Shown: one piece after another, positions 1 through 12,299 of the stretch
How the letters are laid out: every line of letters starts with the position of its first letter
Numbering within the stretch: position 1 is the stretch's first letter
Source: Halomonas sp. PR-M31
Lineage (GTDB): Bacteria > Pseudomonadota > Gammaproteobacteria > Pseudomonadales > Halomonadaceae
DNA length: 64,000 nucleotides
Direction: 5' to 3'
Assembly (NCBI RefSeq): GCF_001039575.1
Contig: NZ_JIBT01000034.1
Location: forward strand, 20,653-84,652
Position numbers and translations under genes: made by a program
Notes under the pieces: generated by a model
Told to the model about the DNA's origin: nothing
Databases searched by the model: none
Seen by the model: only the letters and a program-made list of their open reading frames with translations

Positions 1-2
1 AT

Positions 3-473
3 GATGCGCTCTACGAGATGATCGGTTTCGAACAGGTAGGTAAGCTGATCGAGCGCCAGGTCATCGAGATTGCCCCTCTGGCCTACATGCGCGGCCGCAC
101 CCTGAACAACGCCTTCATCATTCTCGACGAGAGTCAGAACACCACCCGGGAACAGATGAAAATGTTTCTGACCCGTATCGGCTTTGGTTCCACTGCCGTG
201 GTCACCGGCGATGTCACCCAGGTCGACCTGCCTCGGGGGCAGAGCTCGGGTCTGATTCAGGTACTCGACGTGCTGCGAGATACACAAGGTATCGGCGTGA
301 CTCATTTCGCTGCCAAGGACGTGGTTCGTCATCCTTTGGTACAGCGCATCATCGAAGCCTATGATCTGTTCGAAGCCGAGCAGGAATCCCAGGAGCGTGC
401 TCGCAAGGAAGCCCGAGAATTGGCCCGTCGCGCCGAGCAGTCCTCCGGTAACGAGCAGACCCACACCCGATGA
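3..473 (+). CDS. ybeZ: PhoH-family ATPase YbeZ, C-terminal part (5' end outside window)
   Basis: This is the C-terminal end of a PhoH-like NTPase; the frame is open from base 3, so the gene begins upstream of the window. Visible family segments are [19 protein letters not shown], the acidic Walker B-type stretch [11 protein letters not shown] and the downstream [14 protein letters not shown]. The tail is charged ([18 protein letters not shown]) and probably flexible. The stop overlaps the ybeY start by four bases (ATGA), so the two are translationally coupled. Established knowledge: YbeZ is an ATPase that accompanies the endoribonuclease YbeY in RNA and ribosome maturation. Identification is firm; the N-terminal half and Walker A cannot be seen. 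Confidence 0.93.
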   Translation, partial: DALYEMIGFEQVGKLIERQVIEIAPLAYMRGRTLNNAFIILDESQNTTREQMKMFLTRIGFGSTAVVTGDVTQVDLPRGQSSGLIQVLDVLRDTQGIGVTHFAAKDVVRHPLVQRIIEAYDLFEAEQESQERARKEARELARRAEQSSGNEQTHTR

Positions 474-1003
474 GCATTGCCGCAGGCCCCGTTGTCGATC
501 TGCAGATCGCCCTGGACGATGCCTGTACTCCAGGCCTGCCAACCGAGACCGAACTGTCGCGCTGGGTGGGCGCTGCGCTGATTCATCATCCGAACAAGGC
601 TCATCACGAGCTGACCATCCGCCTGGTATCGGGCGACGAGAGCCGCTGTCTCAATCGTGATTATCGGGGCAAGGACAAGCCTACCAACGTGCTCTCTTTT
701 CCTTTCGAAGCTCCGCCGGTTCTTGAGATGCCCTTGCTGGGTGATCTGGTCATCTGCCATGAGGTCGTCGCTCGAGAAGCCCTTCAGCAAAACAAGTCGT
801 TGGCCGATCATTATGCCCATATGGTCGTACACGGTACTTTGCACTTGTTGGGCTACGATCATATAGAGGAAACCGAGGCGGAAGGAATGGAAATGCTTGA
901 ACGCACTATCCTGGCCTCTTTAGGCATTGCCGACCCCTATGTGCTTTCAGGCATTGAATGCGCCCCCTATTCAAATGACGAGGACACGAGACCCGACGCA
1001 TGA
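470..1003 (+). CDS. ybeY: Endoribonuclease YbeY (16S rRNA maturation)
   Basis: A single-domain zinc endoribonuclease of 177 residues, slightly longer than the 155 residues of the E. coli protein because of N- and C-terminal extensions. The family zinc motif H-x3-H-x5-H is present as [11 protein letters not shown] at about residues 121-131, and the conserved [11 protein letters not shown] segment lies before it. The start overlaps the ybeZ stop and the stop overlaps the corC start (ATGA in both cases), so the three genes are one operon. Known role: processing of the 16S rRNA 3' end and quality control of ribosomes in the cytoplasm. No defects seen. Confidence 0.96.
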   Translation: MSIAAGPVVDLQIALDDACTPGLPTETELSRWVGAALIHHPNKAHHELTIRLVSGDESRCLNRDYRGKDKPTNVLSFPFEAPPVLEMPLLGDLVICHEVVAREALQQNKSLADHYAHMVVHGTLHLLGYDHIEETEAEGMEMLERTILASLGIADPYVLSGIECAPYSNDEDTRPDA

Positions 1004-1881
1004 GCGAAGACCGATCGAGCAGCCAGACAAGCAAGTCCTGGTTCGAGAAGATGTTTAGCGGCTTTTTCAGCGATTCCGACGAACCCAGCTCTAGGGACGA
1101 GCTACTGGTTTTTTTGCGTGAAGCCGGCGCCCGGCTGCGCCTCGACCCGGATGCCATGACCATTCTCGAGGGCGCCTTTCAAATCAGCGATCAGCAAACC
1201 CGGGAAGTAATGATCCCGCGCTCCCAGGTGACCGCCATCGCCGTCGACCAGCGCCCCGAGGATTATCTGCCGGTCATCTTCGAGACAGGGCATTCCCGCT
1301 ATCCCGTGGTAGGGGAGAACCTTGACGATGTACTAGGCATTCTGCTGGTCAAGGATCTGCTGCCCATGCTGCAGAAAAGCGATGGTGAACGGCGCTGGGT
1401 AGAACTGCGCGACGTCATCCGACCGGCGATGTTCATCCCGGAATCCAAACGCCTCAACAGCCTGCTCAAGGAGTTCCGCGATACTCATAATCATATGGCA
1501 ATCGTGGTAGATGAGTACGGCGGCACTGCGGGCATCGTTACCATCGAAGATATTCTCGAACAGATCGTCGGCGATATCGAGGACGAGCACGATACCGATG
1601 AAGATGACGAGATTCGGGATATGGGCGACGGATCGTTTTCCGTACGCGCCTTGACCGCTATCGACGACTTCAACGAGCGCTTCGATACGGACTTCTCCGA
1701 TGACGAATTCGATACCGTGGGCGGACTGGTCATGCAGGGTTTTGGACACCTGCCTCGTCGTGGCGAACACACCGATCTGAGCGGCTGGCGGTTTACCGTG
1801 CTAGGCGCCGACAATCGTCGCATCCGGCTGTTGCAGGTTGAACAGCTGCCCGACACGGGCATGGATGAGGCGGAAGACTGA
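1000..1881 (+). CDS. corC: CorC/YbeX transporter-associated CBS-domain protein
   Basis: A 293-residue protein with the CorC layout: an N-terminal acidic leader, a pair of CBS domains at about residues 65-190 ([16 protein letters not shown] begins the first; [19 protein letters not shown] lies in the second) and a C-terminal CorC_HlyC domain ([23 protein letters not shown]). The [13 protein letters not shown] linker is strongly acidic, as expected in a halophile. It is translationally coupled to ybeY. The family is linked to magnesium and cobalt efflux, though the biochemical role of soluble CorC is poorly defined; being next to lnt is typical of gammaproteobacteria. Confidence 0.94.
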   Translation: MSEDRSSSQTSKSWFEKMFSGFFSDSDEPSSRDELLVFLREAGARLRLDPDAMTILEGAFQISDQQTREVMIPRSQVTAIAVDQRPEDYLPVIFETGHSRYPVVGENLDDVLGILLVKDLLPMLQKSDGERRWVELRDVIRPAMFIPESKRLNSLLKEFRDTHNHMAIVVDEYGGTAGIVTIEDILEQIVGDIEDEHDTDEDDEIRDMGDGSFSVRALTAIDDFNERFDTDFSDDEFDTVGGLVMQGFGHLPRRGEHTDLSGWRFTVLGADNRRIRLLQVEQLPDTGMDEAED

Positions 1882-1998
1882 TCCACGGTCGTCATCGTTC
1901 GAACGCTCTGGTATAAGAGGCACGTCCAAAGCTTGCATGCCGTCTTCATCAGGAAGATAGAGGACTGACAGGCGAGATCAACAAGGAGTGCCCTTCCC

Positions 1999-3471
1999 AT
2001 GCTGTCCTATTCCCGCCCCTGGGTGGGTTTTGTCGCCGCGCTGATTGCCGGTGGCCTGACCACCCTGACCTTCTCGCCGTTTGAACTCTGGTGGCTGGGG
2101 CCGGTCGCCGTGATCCTGCTCTATATCGGCATACACGATCTGACACCGGGGCAGGCGCTATTTCGAGGCTGGTGCTATGGCGTTGCCCTGTTTGCCACCG
2201 GCACCTACTGGATCTATGTCTCGATACACGATTACGGCTATGCCAGCGTGCCTTTGGCAGTATTTCTCACCGCGCTGTTTGCGGTCACCCTGGCGTTTTT
2301 CTTCGCCATACCGTTTTGGTTCTACCGTCGTTTTACCGGGCGGCGTCTCGCCTTTCTGAGTTTTGCCGGCTTCTGGGTTCTCATGGAGGTACTGCGCACC
2401 TATCTGTTCACCGGCTTCCCTTGGCTGTTGCTGGGCAGTGCCCACGTGGATTCACCGCTTTCGCCTCTTGCACCCTTGGGCGGTGTTTATCTGCTTAGCC
2501 TGGTAACGGCGCTTACCGGCACATTGATAACGGAATTTCTCAAGCGACGCTGGTGGGCTCTTGCGCCCTTGACAATGTTGTGGATAGTGCCGTTTCTGCT
2601 GCCGCTGCAATGGACGACACCCAGCGAACAACCGACCCGAGTGGCGCTTTTGCAGGGCAATCTCCCCCAGCTGATGAAATGGTCCGAGGAAGGACAGCGC
2701 AGGGCAGCCAATACCTACGCGACCTTGACCCGAACCCAGCCTGAAAACATTGACCTTATCGTATGGCCGGAAACCGCGCTGCCAATGTTCCAGCGCCAGG
2801 CCGAACCACTGCTCGAGCGAATCCAGGCGACACTCCCGCCCAATACCGCCTTGCTGACCGGCATCGTGCAGCGAGATGAGGAAGATCGTTATTACAATGC
2901 GGTCATCGGCGTGGGAGACGTGGAAGGCGAGTATCGTAAGGAGCATCTGGTGCCCTTTGGCGAATACATGCCATTGGAAAGCCTGCTTCGGGGCATCATC
3001 GCCTTTTTCGATCTGCCCATGTCGAGCTTTTCCGCCGGTGTGTCCGATCCGGAGCCGATTCGTGCGGCAGGGCTGAGTATCGGCAGTGCGATCTGCTACG
3101 AGATCATCTATCCGGATCTGGTTGCGGAGCGCGCCAGGGACGCCGGGCTACTGCTGACCATCTCCAACGACACCTGGTTCGGTGACTCCATCGGACCGCT
3201 TCAGCACATGCAGATGGCGCGCCTGCGAGCGCTGGAAAACGGACGCTATGTCCTACGAGCGACCAGCAACGGGGTCACATCGATCATCAACCCCGAGGGC
3301 CGCGTCACTGCCCAGGCACCGCGCTTCGAGACCACCAGCATCAATGGTCAGATTCACGCCATGCAAGGGCAAACTCCCTTCACCCGCGTCGGCAGCTGGC
3401 CGACCTGGCTGCTGGCCGCTCTGTTCGTTTTGCCAGGGCTGCGCTTGCGCCGCAGCAAGTCCCGCTTCTAG
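1999..3471 (+). CDS. lnt: Apolipoprotein N-acyltransferase
   Basis: A 490-residue inner-membrane enzyme that adds the third acyl chain to the N-terminal cysteine of lipoproteins. The N-terminal half has several hydrophobic segments; the C-terminal half is a carbon-nitrogen hydrolase (nitrilase-like) domain. The catalytic triad is visible as Glu in WPETALP, Lys in YRKEHLVPFGEY and Cys in GSAICYEIIYPDL. It lies 117 bases after corC, so it may be read from the same transcript or from a promoter in that gap, and is followed by a strong hairpin terminator at 3483. Length and motifs match the family. Confidence 0.96.
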   Translation: MLSYSRPWVGFVAALIAGGLTTLTFSPFELWWLGPVAVILLYIGIHDLTPGQALFRGWCYGVALFATGTYWIYVSIHDYGYASVPLAVFLTALFAVTLAFFFAIPFWFYRRFTGRRLAFLSFAGFWVLMEVLRTYLFTGFPWLLLGSAHVDSPLSPLAPLGGVYLLSLVTALTGTLITEFLKRRWWALAPLTMLWIVPFLLPLQWTTPSEQPTRVALLQGNLPQLMKWSEEGQRRAANTYATLTRTQPENIDLIVWPETALPMFQRQAEPLLERIQATLPPNTALLTGIVQRDEEDRYYNAVIGVGDVEGEYRKEHLVPFGEYMPLESLLRGIIAFFDLPMSSFSAGVSDPEPIRAAGLSIGSAICYEIIYPDLVAERARDAGLLLTISNDTWFGDSIGPLQHMQMARLRALENGRYVLRATSNGVTSIINPEGRVTAQAPRFETTSINGQIHAMQGQTPFTRVGSWPTWLLAALFVLPGLRLRRSKSRF

Positions 3472-3482
3472 CGACAGGACGG

Positions 3483-3518
3483 CGCCATCATCGATGCCCC
3501 GATGATGGCGTCTCTTTT
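3483..3518 (+). terminator. Rho-independent terminator after lnt
   Basis: A ten-base-pair stem, CGCCATCATC paired with GATGATGGCG around an eight-base loop, followed by TCTCTTTT. It lies 12 bases after the lnt stop and closes the ybeZ-ybeY-corC-lnt operon before the convergent zinc-ribbon gene. Confidence 0.85.
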
Positions 3519-3550
3519 CTGGTATTCGTCAGATGCTCTTCAGGTTCTTT

Positions 3551-4060
3551 TCAAGGGCTTGGAGAGCGCTCGAAGTACCTATGCTCACATTCACGACAGG
3601 GCTCCAGTCGCGTGACGCTCTCCAGCAGGACCTTGGCACCGCAATGCACGCAGGCCATGCGCCCCGGCGCGGCAATTTCGCCTGCCACGTAATCGGCACG
3701 GGATGCCTCGAGATCGTCGTTGAGCTGTTCACGCTCGATGATGCTGCGATCGGCCACTGAGAACAGCGCATCGGTGATCTTGCGGGATAGCACCTCAAGA
3801 TCGATGCCCAGCCAGCTGGCGACCCCGGAACCGCCGGCGGCCAGATAGCCCCTCAGATCCTTGAGATCACGTTCGACCCAGGCACGCAGTAATGCCATTT
3901 CATCCTTGGTGAAATCTTCGAAGTCGGCTTCGAACTGTACCGATTCATCGAGATCCTTCTGCAGGTTGTCCCAGGAGAGATCGTTGGCTCCGTTCTGCAT
4001 TCGTTCAAGAACACGCTCGTAGGCATCGCGCAGCCGATGCTCTCTATGTTGTTCGCTCAT
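3551..4060 (-). CDS. Zinc-ribbon-containing protein of the YbeL (DUF1451) type
   Basis: A 169-residue soluble protein. The first ~110 residues are charged and helical; the C-terminus carries a zinc ribbon with two Cys pairs, CVHCGAK and CRECEHRYF, the usual layout of the YbeL/DUF1451 family. An upstream ATG at 4075 exists, but the start at 4060 (MSEQHREHRL) has a good ribosome binding site, AAGGAGAG, at the right distance. It stands alone, divergent from leuS and convergent with lnt; E. coli ybeL also sits near leuS. Function is unknown. Family assignment is from the Cys pattern and context. Confidence 0.85.
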   Translation of the reverse strand: MSEQHREHRLRDAYERVLERMQNGANDLSWDNLQKDLDESVQFEADFEDFTKDEMALLRAWVERDLKDLRGYLAAGGSGVASWLGIDLEVLSRKITDALFSVADRSIIEREQLNDDLEASRADYVAGEIAAPGRMACVHCGAKVLLESVTRLEPCRECEHRYFERSPSP

Positions 4061-4198
4061 GACGCTCTCCTTCAATCACCACTATCGTTTAGCGTAGTTG
4101 CCACCGATCACTTGGGCAGCAGTTCGTATACTGGCATGTGAGTGGCCACGGGCAACGGCTTCTTTCCAGGCCTACCTGCCGACGCATGTCTAAGGTAG

Positions 4199-6916
<2,718 letters not shown>

Positions 6917-6931
6917 TACAAGGAGCCGCTC

Positions 6932-7432
6932 GTGAAGCGCCGTACTTTCCTTATCCGGTCACTAAGCCTGCTTGCCTTGGGCACCGCCGGGGCAGCCTTG
7001 ACTGGCTGTGGTTTTCAACTCCGTGGGCTCAATCAACAAGCACTGGGGTTCGATACGCTGGATTTGAATGCACCACCGACCGCCTTTACCGATGAGCTCA
7101 AGCGCCGCCTCGCCAATGACGGCGTGACACTTACCGATGACGCCCCGCTGCGTCTGAATATTGGAAATCCCAGAACGAACGAAGTCGCTCTTGGTGGTGG
7201 CGATCTCAATTATGAAGAAGTGGAATTGAATCTGGCGGTTCCCTTCTCGGTGCAGCGCAGCAGCGACAATGCCTATGTATTGGATCAACAGGTCATTCAA
7301 GTGGTCACTACCTACCAGACCAGCGATGGCAATCTACTGGTACGGGACGACCTGCGTGATCAGACCGTAGAAACGCTTCAGCGTGATGCTATCCGGCAGC
7401 TGCTGGAGCGATTGCGTACTCTCAAGCAATGA
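6932..7432 (+). CDS. lptE: LPS-assembly lipoprotein LptE
   Basis: A 166-residue outer-membrane lipoprotein. The signal peptide ends in the lipobox LTGC (TGAALTGCGFQLRG), so Cys26 would be lipidated by Lgt and by the upstream-encoded Lnt. The start is GTG, supported by AGGAGC ten bases before it. In the family, LptE plugs the LptD barrel that inserts LPS into the outer membrane. Its stop overlaps the holA start (ATGA). The sequence is diverged, as usual for LptE, but GCGFQLRG and the position between leuS and holA make the call safe. Confidence 0.93.
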   Translation: MKRRTFLIRSLSLLALGTAGAALTGCGFQLRGLNQQALGFDTLDLNAPPTAFTDELKRRLANDGVTLTDDAPLRLNIGNPRTNEVALGGGDLNYEEVELNLAVPFSVQRSSDNAYVLDQQVIQVVTTYQTSDGNLLVRDDLRDQTVETLQRDAIRQLLERLRTLKQ

Positions 7433-8484
7433 AGGTATTCCCTGACAAGCTACCCGAGGCCATCGGCAAACGCCTGCCACCGGTAATCATCGTTGCCGGC
7501 GACGAGCCGTTGATCCACATGGAAGCTTGTGACGCGGTGCGAGCCGCGGCCCGCAAGCAGGGTATCGAGGAACGTGAAATCCTGCATGTGGAGGGCAACT
7601 TTCAATGGGGTCGGCTGACCGAGTCCGCCGCCAGCATGTCGCTGTTCGCCTCGAGCAAGCTGATCGAGCTGCGCCTGGGCGATCAGTCGCCAGGCCAGGA
7701 AGGCAGCAAGGCGCTCGACGCCTATGCGGTGCAAGCCAGGCACAGCGATGACATCCTGCTGATCTCCGCAGCACGACTGGATTACAAGCAGCAGCAGAGC
7801 AAATGGTTCAAGGCGCTGGACAAGATCGGCCTGTTCGTGCCGGTATGGCCGGTGGATCATCAGCGTCTGGGCTTCTGGATGCGTGACCGCGCATCCCGTC
7901 ACGGGCTACAGCTGGACATGGATGCCGCCCGTCTGCTCGGCGAGCGCACCGAAGGCAACCTGCTTGCGGCGGATCAAGAGTTGCAGAAACTTGCGCTGAT
8001 CATGCCACCCGGTGCCCGACTCAACGCCGAGGCCATTGCCAGCGGCGTCGAGGACAACGCTCGATACGATGTATTCACCCTCACCGACGCCTGCCTGCGC
8101 GGTGAGCGCGAGCGCACGGTGCGCATCGTGCAGGGACTGCGCGGCGAAGGCATCGAAGCGCCGGTGGTGCTCTGGGCACTGACTCGCGAACTGCGCACCC
8201 TGCTCTCGCTGCAGCAACATCTGGACCAGGGTCAGAGCTTGGAGCATGCCTGCAAGGCCCAACGCCCGATGATCCCGGACAAGCGCCGACCCAACTACCA
8301 GCAGGCGCTGCAACGCCTGCCTCATCGCCGTTTGCACAAGCTATTGCTGTTCTCTCAGCGCATCGATTTGGCGGTAAAAGGCGCCTCCCCCCTGCCCTTA
8401 TGGAATGCGCTCAACGATCTGGCCCTGACCCTGGCCGGCGGTCGTGGGCTGCTTGCGGAATCGCCGCTTTCTTACAAAGTGTGA
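7429..8484 (+). CDS. holA: DNA polymerase III subunit delta
   Basis: A 351-residue clamp-loader subunit that opens the beta sliding clamp. The family N-terminus is recognisable (PPVIIVAGDEPLIHMEACDA), followed by the AAA+-like fold without a working Walker A, and a C-terminal collar domain (RRPNYQQALQRLPHRRLHKLL). It is translationally coupled to lptE. No frame defects. It is the last gene of the leuS operon; the next gene converges only eight bases away, without an obvious hairpin between them. Confidence 0.95.
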   Translation: MKVFPDKLPEAIGKRLPPVIIVAGDEPLIHMEACDAVRAAARKQGIEEREILHVEGNFQWGRLTESAASMSLFASSKLIELRLGDQSPGQEGSKALDAYAVQARHSDDILLISAARLDYKQQQSKWFKALDKIGLFVPVWPVDHQRLGFWMRDRASRHGLQLDMDAARLLGERTEGNLLAADQELQKLALIMPPGARLNAEAIASGVEDNARYDVFTLTDACLRGERERTVRIVQGLRGEGIEAPVVLWALTRELRTLLSLQQHLDQGQSLEHACKAQRPMIPDKRRPNYQQALQRLPHRRLHKLLLFSQRIDLAVKGASPLPLWNALNDLALTLAGGRGLLAESPLSYKV

Positions 8485-8491
8485 ACCGCGC

Positions 8492-9697
8492 CTAACTGAG
8501 TGGCCCGTTCCCATGCCCTTGCCGATCACTGAAGCAGTAGGCCAGTGTCGCCACCGCAAGAGTGCCCGCCAGCAGAATGAATAAAAGCCGGTACTGCTCG
8601 CTTGGGATCATATGCACTTCATTGGCCAGTTCCATCATCCAGCCGCTTATGCTTTGAACCAGCGCGACACCGATGAAGCTCATCGCCGTCAGAAATGCCA
8701 TCCCCCGGCCATGGTAGGACGGGGCCAGGAAAGTCCGACAGTGAGACATCAATAGCGGATAGTTGAACCCGAACAGCCCTACCGCAATAAAGGACCACAT
8801 TGCAAAGTAAGGTCCTTCGGAGGGAAAGATCGCCAGCAGCAGCAAGGGAACCAAGGTCAATATCGAGGTGACGATCACCAGTCGCCGAGTATTTTGCAAC
8901 CACCTGTCCAGCACTCCCAGCATGAAGGTACCGACGCCCAGTGCAATCGACATCGCCAGAATGATATTGCCCCGTTCACCGGTATCGAGCTCAAACACCT
9001 CGGCCAGATAAGGACCGCTCCAGAGGCCGCGAATAGCCATCAGTACCGCATAGCTTGCCAAAAACATCGGGATGATTGGCCACAATCCCCGGATGGTGGT
9101 AACGCGTGCCATTCCCTGCAGCATCACTGTCAGCGAATAATTCACGCTATCAGGCCGATCCGGCTTCAATCCCATCAAGCAGGCGCTAGCCGCCAGTGCC
9201 GCCAGCACCATAATCAGCAGCAGCGCCGAACGCCAGCCCAACCACTCGGTCGCCATGGCCAGCGGCGTGGTGCCAAGTAGATCGCCGGTGCTACCGATCG
9301 CGATCACGAGTGCGGTGAAATAGGCAAACCGTTCTGGAGGATAATGTCGACCAATAAACAGCATCGTACCGGTGAATATCGGCGCACAGCCGACGCCGAT
9401 CAGTACCTGTCCTACAAAGGCAAGCGATGGAGATTCCGCCATCGAAAACATCACCGTGCCCAATACCGCCAACCACATGAAAAGCCCGATGCTCAGCCGT
9501 GCACCAAACCGGTCCAGCGCCAGCCCCGCAGGTACCTGAGCGACGGCAAAGCTAATAAAAAATGTCGATGACAATAGCCCCAGGCCACTTTCGGCGATAG
9601 TTAGATCCGCCGAGATTTCCGGTGCAATTACCGCGATCATGCCACGATAAAACAGGCTGATCGCGTAGGCGAAACAGAGTATCAACAAGTCACGCAT
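8492..9697 (-). CDS. MFS transporter, substrate unknown
   Basis: A 401-residue polytopic inner-membrane protein with about twelve hydrophobic segments and the major-facilitator motif region between helices 2 and 3 (AGLALDRFGARLSIG). The N-terminus enters the membrane at once (MRDLLILCFAYAISLFYRGM), as is typical of the superfamily. It stands alone on the minus strand with a ~320-base upstream gap. Nothing nearby identifies the substrate; a drug, nitrate/nitrite or organic-acid role would be guesswork. Confidence 0.85.
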   Translation of the reverse strand: MRDLLILCFAYAISLFYRGMIAVIAPEISADLTIAESGLGLLSSTFFISFAVAQVPAGLALDRFGARLSIGLFMWLAVLGTVMFSMAESPSLAFVGQVLIGVGCAPIFTGTMLFIGRHYPPERFAYFTALVIAIGSTGDLLGTTPLAMATEWLGWRSALLLIMVLAALAASACLMGLKPDRPDSVNYSLTVMLQGMARVTTIRGLWPIIPMFLASYAVLMAIRGLWSGPYLAEVFELDTGERGNIILAMSIALGVGTFMLGVLDRWLQNTRRLVIVTSILTLVPLLLLAIFPSEGPYFAMWSFIAVGLFGFNYPLLMSHCRTFLAPSYHGRGMAFLTAMSFIGVALVQSISGWMMELANEVHMIPSEQYRLLFILLAGTLAVATLAYCFSDRQGHGNGPLS

Positions 9698-10016
9698 GTC
9701 GAATTATCCACGGATTGAAAACAAGCCATCATGCAAGGGCGCTCGACACGCGTCTAGGCGTATGAGGCACAACAGCTAAATGCAGCATATCGATCAAGCT
9801 CCACTCTGCAAGCGGTCCCGAGAGTTCTCCCTGCAAGGATTGCTTTTTGCCCCCTATCTCGAAGAGGCAACCGAGCGACTGAAAGCACGCCTCCCGAACG
9901 GTTTAGAGTCAAAGCAACTCTTGCCTAGTCACTGAGCATGCGTTAAAGAGGGTTCGCACATTATGACGATGCGGGGTTTTCCCAATCCCGACAATCACAA
10001 CACACAAGGGAAGCGA
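9698..10016. other. Intergenic region between divergent MFS and antiporter genes
   Basis: About 320 bases that must hold the promoters of the divergent transporter genes. A 51-codon open frame from 9780 to 9935 lacks a ribosome binding site and resembles no family I recognise. No clear hairpin, repeat or operator was seen. Confidence 0.5.
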
Positions 10017-11363
10017 ATGAATGCAATCATACTCGCCGTCTTGATCATGGTGACCTTGAGCCTCATGCGGGTCTCCGTGGTGTTCGCCCTGATCGCCGCC
10101 GCTGTCATTGGCGGCCTCTATGCCGGCCTGCCGGCTGGTGAGATCGTCACGGCCTTCAACGATGGCCTGGGCGGTGGCGCCCCGGTGGCGCTGGCCTACG
10201 CGACCCTGGGCGCCTTCGCGGTAATGCTGTCCCGCTCCGGGATTACCCAGCGTCTCTCAACTCGAATAATCGACACCTTTCAGGGCGGCGCGCAGACCCG
10301 ATCTCACGCGCGCATGGTCACCTGGGGTCTGTTCGCCAGCCTGATCCTGGCCGGCTTCGCCTCGGGCACGATCATTCCGGTGCATATCGCCTTCATTCCC
10401 ATTCTGGTGCCGCCGCTGCTGATTGTCATGAATCACCTGCAACTCGACCGCCGCGCCGTGGCCTGCGCCATCACTTTCAGCATCACGGTGATGTACATGA
10501 CCACGCCGATCGGCTTCGGCACCATCTTTCTCAACGACATCCTCATGGGCAACATCAACGAGGCCGGACAAGCGCTCGACTTCCAGATCGAGCGCGGCGC
10601 CCCGCCCAAGGCGATGATCATTCCGGCCCTGGGCATGGTGCTGGGACTCGCCACTGCCATCTTCATCAGTTACCGCAAGAAACGTACTTACGAAGATCGC
10701 CCCATCGACGGCCAGGCAGAAAACAAGCAACAGCCTGCCAAGCTCAAGACCTGGCAACTGGGGGTCATCATCGCTGCCCTGGTGGTCGCTCTGGTCATAC
10801 AGCTGTGGAGCGGTTCGATGATCTTCGGCGGCCTGGCGGGTTTCGCGCTGCTGTCATTCAGCGGCATCGTGCGCTGGGACGAGCAGGACGGCGTCTTCAC
10901 CCAGGGCATGCGCCTGATGGCCATGGTGGGATTCATCATGATCGCCGCCGCTGGATTCGCCGGCGTGATGAAGGCAACCGGCGAGATTCCCGACCTGGTA
11001 CAAAGTTCCGTGGCATTGATAGGCGACAGCCGTGCCCTGGCGGCTCTGGTGATGCTGCTGGTTGGATTGTTCATCACCATGGGCATCGGCTCATCCTTCG
11101 CCACCATTCCGATCATTGCCGCCATTTATGTGCCGATGTGCCTAAGCTTCGGCTTCTCGGCGCTGGCCACCACCGCTCTGGTAGGCACCGCCGCGGCGCT
11201 GGGGGATGCCGGTTCACCCGCCTCGGACTCGACCCTGGGCCCCACCGCCGGCCTGGATGCTGATCACCAGCATGATCATATCTGGGATACGGTGGTGCCG
11301 ACCTTCCTGCACTTCAACATTCCGCTGATAGCGTTTGGCTGGATCGCCGCCATGACTCTCTGA
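10017..11363 (+). CDS. Na+/H+ antiporter-family (NhaC/YuiF-like) transporter
   Basis: A 448-residue protein of about twelve membrane segments. The start at 10017 (MNAIILAVLIMVTLSLMR) is chosen because CAAGGGAAG precedes it and hydrophobic sequence begins there; an in-frame ATG at 9963 would add 18 hydrophilic residues. Typical features are GLGGGAPVALAYATLGAFAVMLSRSG near residue 55 and the late segment GDAGSPASDSTLGPTAGLDADHQHDHIWDT. The family includes sodium/proton antiporters and amino-acid permeases, so the substrate is open. It lies 18 bases before a PhyH dioxygenase gene, with a terminator after both, so the pair is probably one operon. Confidence 0.85.
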   Translation: MNAIILAVLIMVTLSLMRVSVVFALIAAAVIGGLYAGLPAGEIVTAFNDGLGGGAPVALAYATLGAFAVMLSRSGITQRLSTRIIDTFQGGAQTRSHARMVTWGLFASLILAGFASGTIIPVHIAFIPILVPPLLIVMNHLQLDRRAVACAITFSITVMYMTTPIGFGTIFLNDILMGNINEAGQALDFQIERGAPPKAMIIPALGMVLGLATAIFISYRKKRTYEDRPIDGQAENKQQPAKLKTWQLGVIIAALVVALVIQLWSGSMIFGGLAGFALLSFSGIVRWDEQDGVFTQGMRLMAMVGFIMIAAAGFAGVMKATGEIPDLVQSSVALIGDSRALAALVMLLVGLFITMGIGSSFATIPIIAAIYVPMCLSFGFSALATTALVGTAAALGDAGSPASDSTLGPTAGLDADHQHDHIWDTVVPTFLHFNIPLIAFGWIAAMTL

Positions 11364-11381
11364 CATCAAGGAGACAACACC

Positions 11382-12215
11382 ATGACTCAGAACGCCAATA
11401 TCGATTCCCTCGTCACCCCCGAGATCGTCGAGACCTATGCGCAGGATGGCGCCGTCTGCATTCGCGGGTTGTTCCGCCAGGATCAGATCGACGAGTTGAC
11501 CCAGGGCATCGAAGAGAATCTGCGCAGCCCCAGCTCACGTGCCAAGGTAGCCAGTGAGCCGGATGATCCTGGCTGGTTCTTCGAGGACTTCTGCAACTGG
11601 CAGGACATCGCGGCATACCGGCAATTCATCTTCGACTCCGCCGTCGGCGAAGTAGCGGCTCGGCTGATGCAAAGCCAGCAGGCACGCCTGTACCACGACC
11701 ATCTGCTTGTCAAGGAGCCGGGCACCCGTCAGCGCACGCCCTGGCATCAGGATCAGCCCTACTACAACGTGGAAGGCCACCAGAACGTTAGTATGTGGTT
11801 GCCGGTCGATCCGGTGTCTCGCGACGCCACCCTGGAATTCGTCGCCGGCTCCCACAAGGGGCCCTGGCTGATGCCGCGGACCTTCATGGACAATCAGGCC
11901 AAGTGGTTTCCTGAAGGCAGCCTCGACGACCTGCCGGACATCGAGGCCAATCGTCGCGACTACAAGATCCTCGGCTGGGCACTGGAACCCGGGGACGCGG
12001 TGTTCTTCAACATGCTGACGCTACATGCCTCGGCGGGTGTCGATGGTAATCAGCGCCGCCGTGCCTTCTCGGTACGTTTTCTCGGCGACGACATGGTGCA
12101 CGCGCCGCGTCACTGGACGACCTCGCCGCCTTTTCCCGGTCTTGAAAAGGAACTGGAGGCGGGAGCGCCCATGGATCATCCGCTGTTTCCGCTGCTGGCT
12201 TCTGCGTCAACATGA
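11382..12215 (+). CDS. Phytanoyl-CoA dioxygenase (PhyH) family protein
   Basis: A 277-residue iron(II)/2-oxoglutarate dioxygenase. The facial triad is probably HQD in TPWHQDQPYY (H-x-D) plus His in MLTLHASAGVDGN, with the distal Arg in QRRRAFSVRFLGDD binding 2-oxoglutarate. A good ribosome binding site (AAGGAGAC) precedes the ATG. It is not recognisably the ectoine hydroxylase EctD, although both belong to the PhyH superfamily. Probably co-transcribed with the antiporter-like gene; such pairing suggests uptake plus oxidation of a small molecule, but the substrate cannot be read from the sequence. Confidence 0.88.
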   Translation: MTQNANIDSLVTPEIVETYAQDGAVCIRGLFRQDQIDELTQGIEENLRSPSSRAKVASEPDDPGWFFEDFCNWQDIAAYRQFIFDSAVGEVAARLMQSQQARLYHDHLLVKEPGTRQRTPWHQDQPYYNVEGHQNVSMWLPVDPVSRDATLEFVAGSHKGPWLMPRTFMDNQAKWFPEGSLDDLPDIEANRRDYKILGWALEPGDAVFFNMLTLHASAGVDGNQRRRAFSVRFLGDDMVHAPRHWTTSPPFPGLEKELEAGAPMDHPLFPLLASAST

Positions 12216-12237
12216 GACATTGAGTGGAATCCAAATG

Positions 12238-12269
12238 CAGTAGCCCGCTTTATAGCGGGCTACTGTTTT
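12238..12269 (+). terminator. Rho-independent terminator after the PhyH gene
   Basis: A perfect 11-base-pair stem, CAGTAGCCCGC with GCGGGCTACTG, loop TTTATA, followed by TTTTC. It ends the antiporter-PhyH unit before the convergent eboB. Confidence 0.92.
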
Positions 12270-12299
12270 CGCTCTATACAAAGCTTGTGCGAAATATCG

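Noticed and set aside
9780..9935. 51-codon open frame upstream of the antiporter gene
   Set aside because: No ribosome binding site and no recognisable family; it may be chance.
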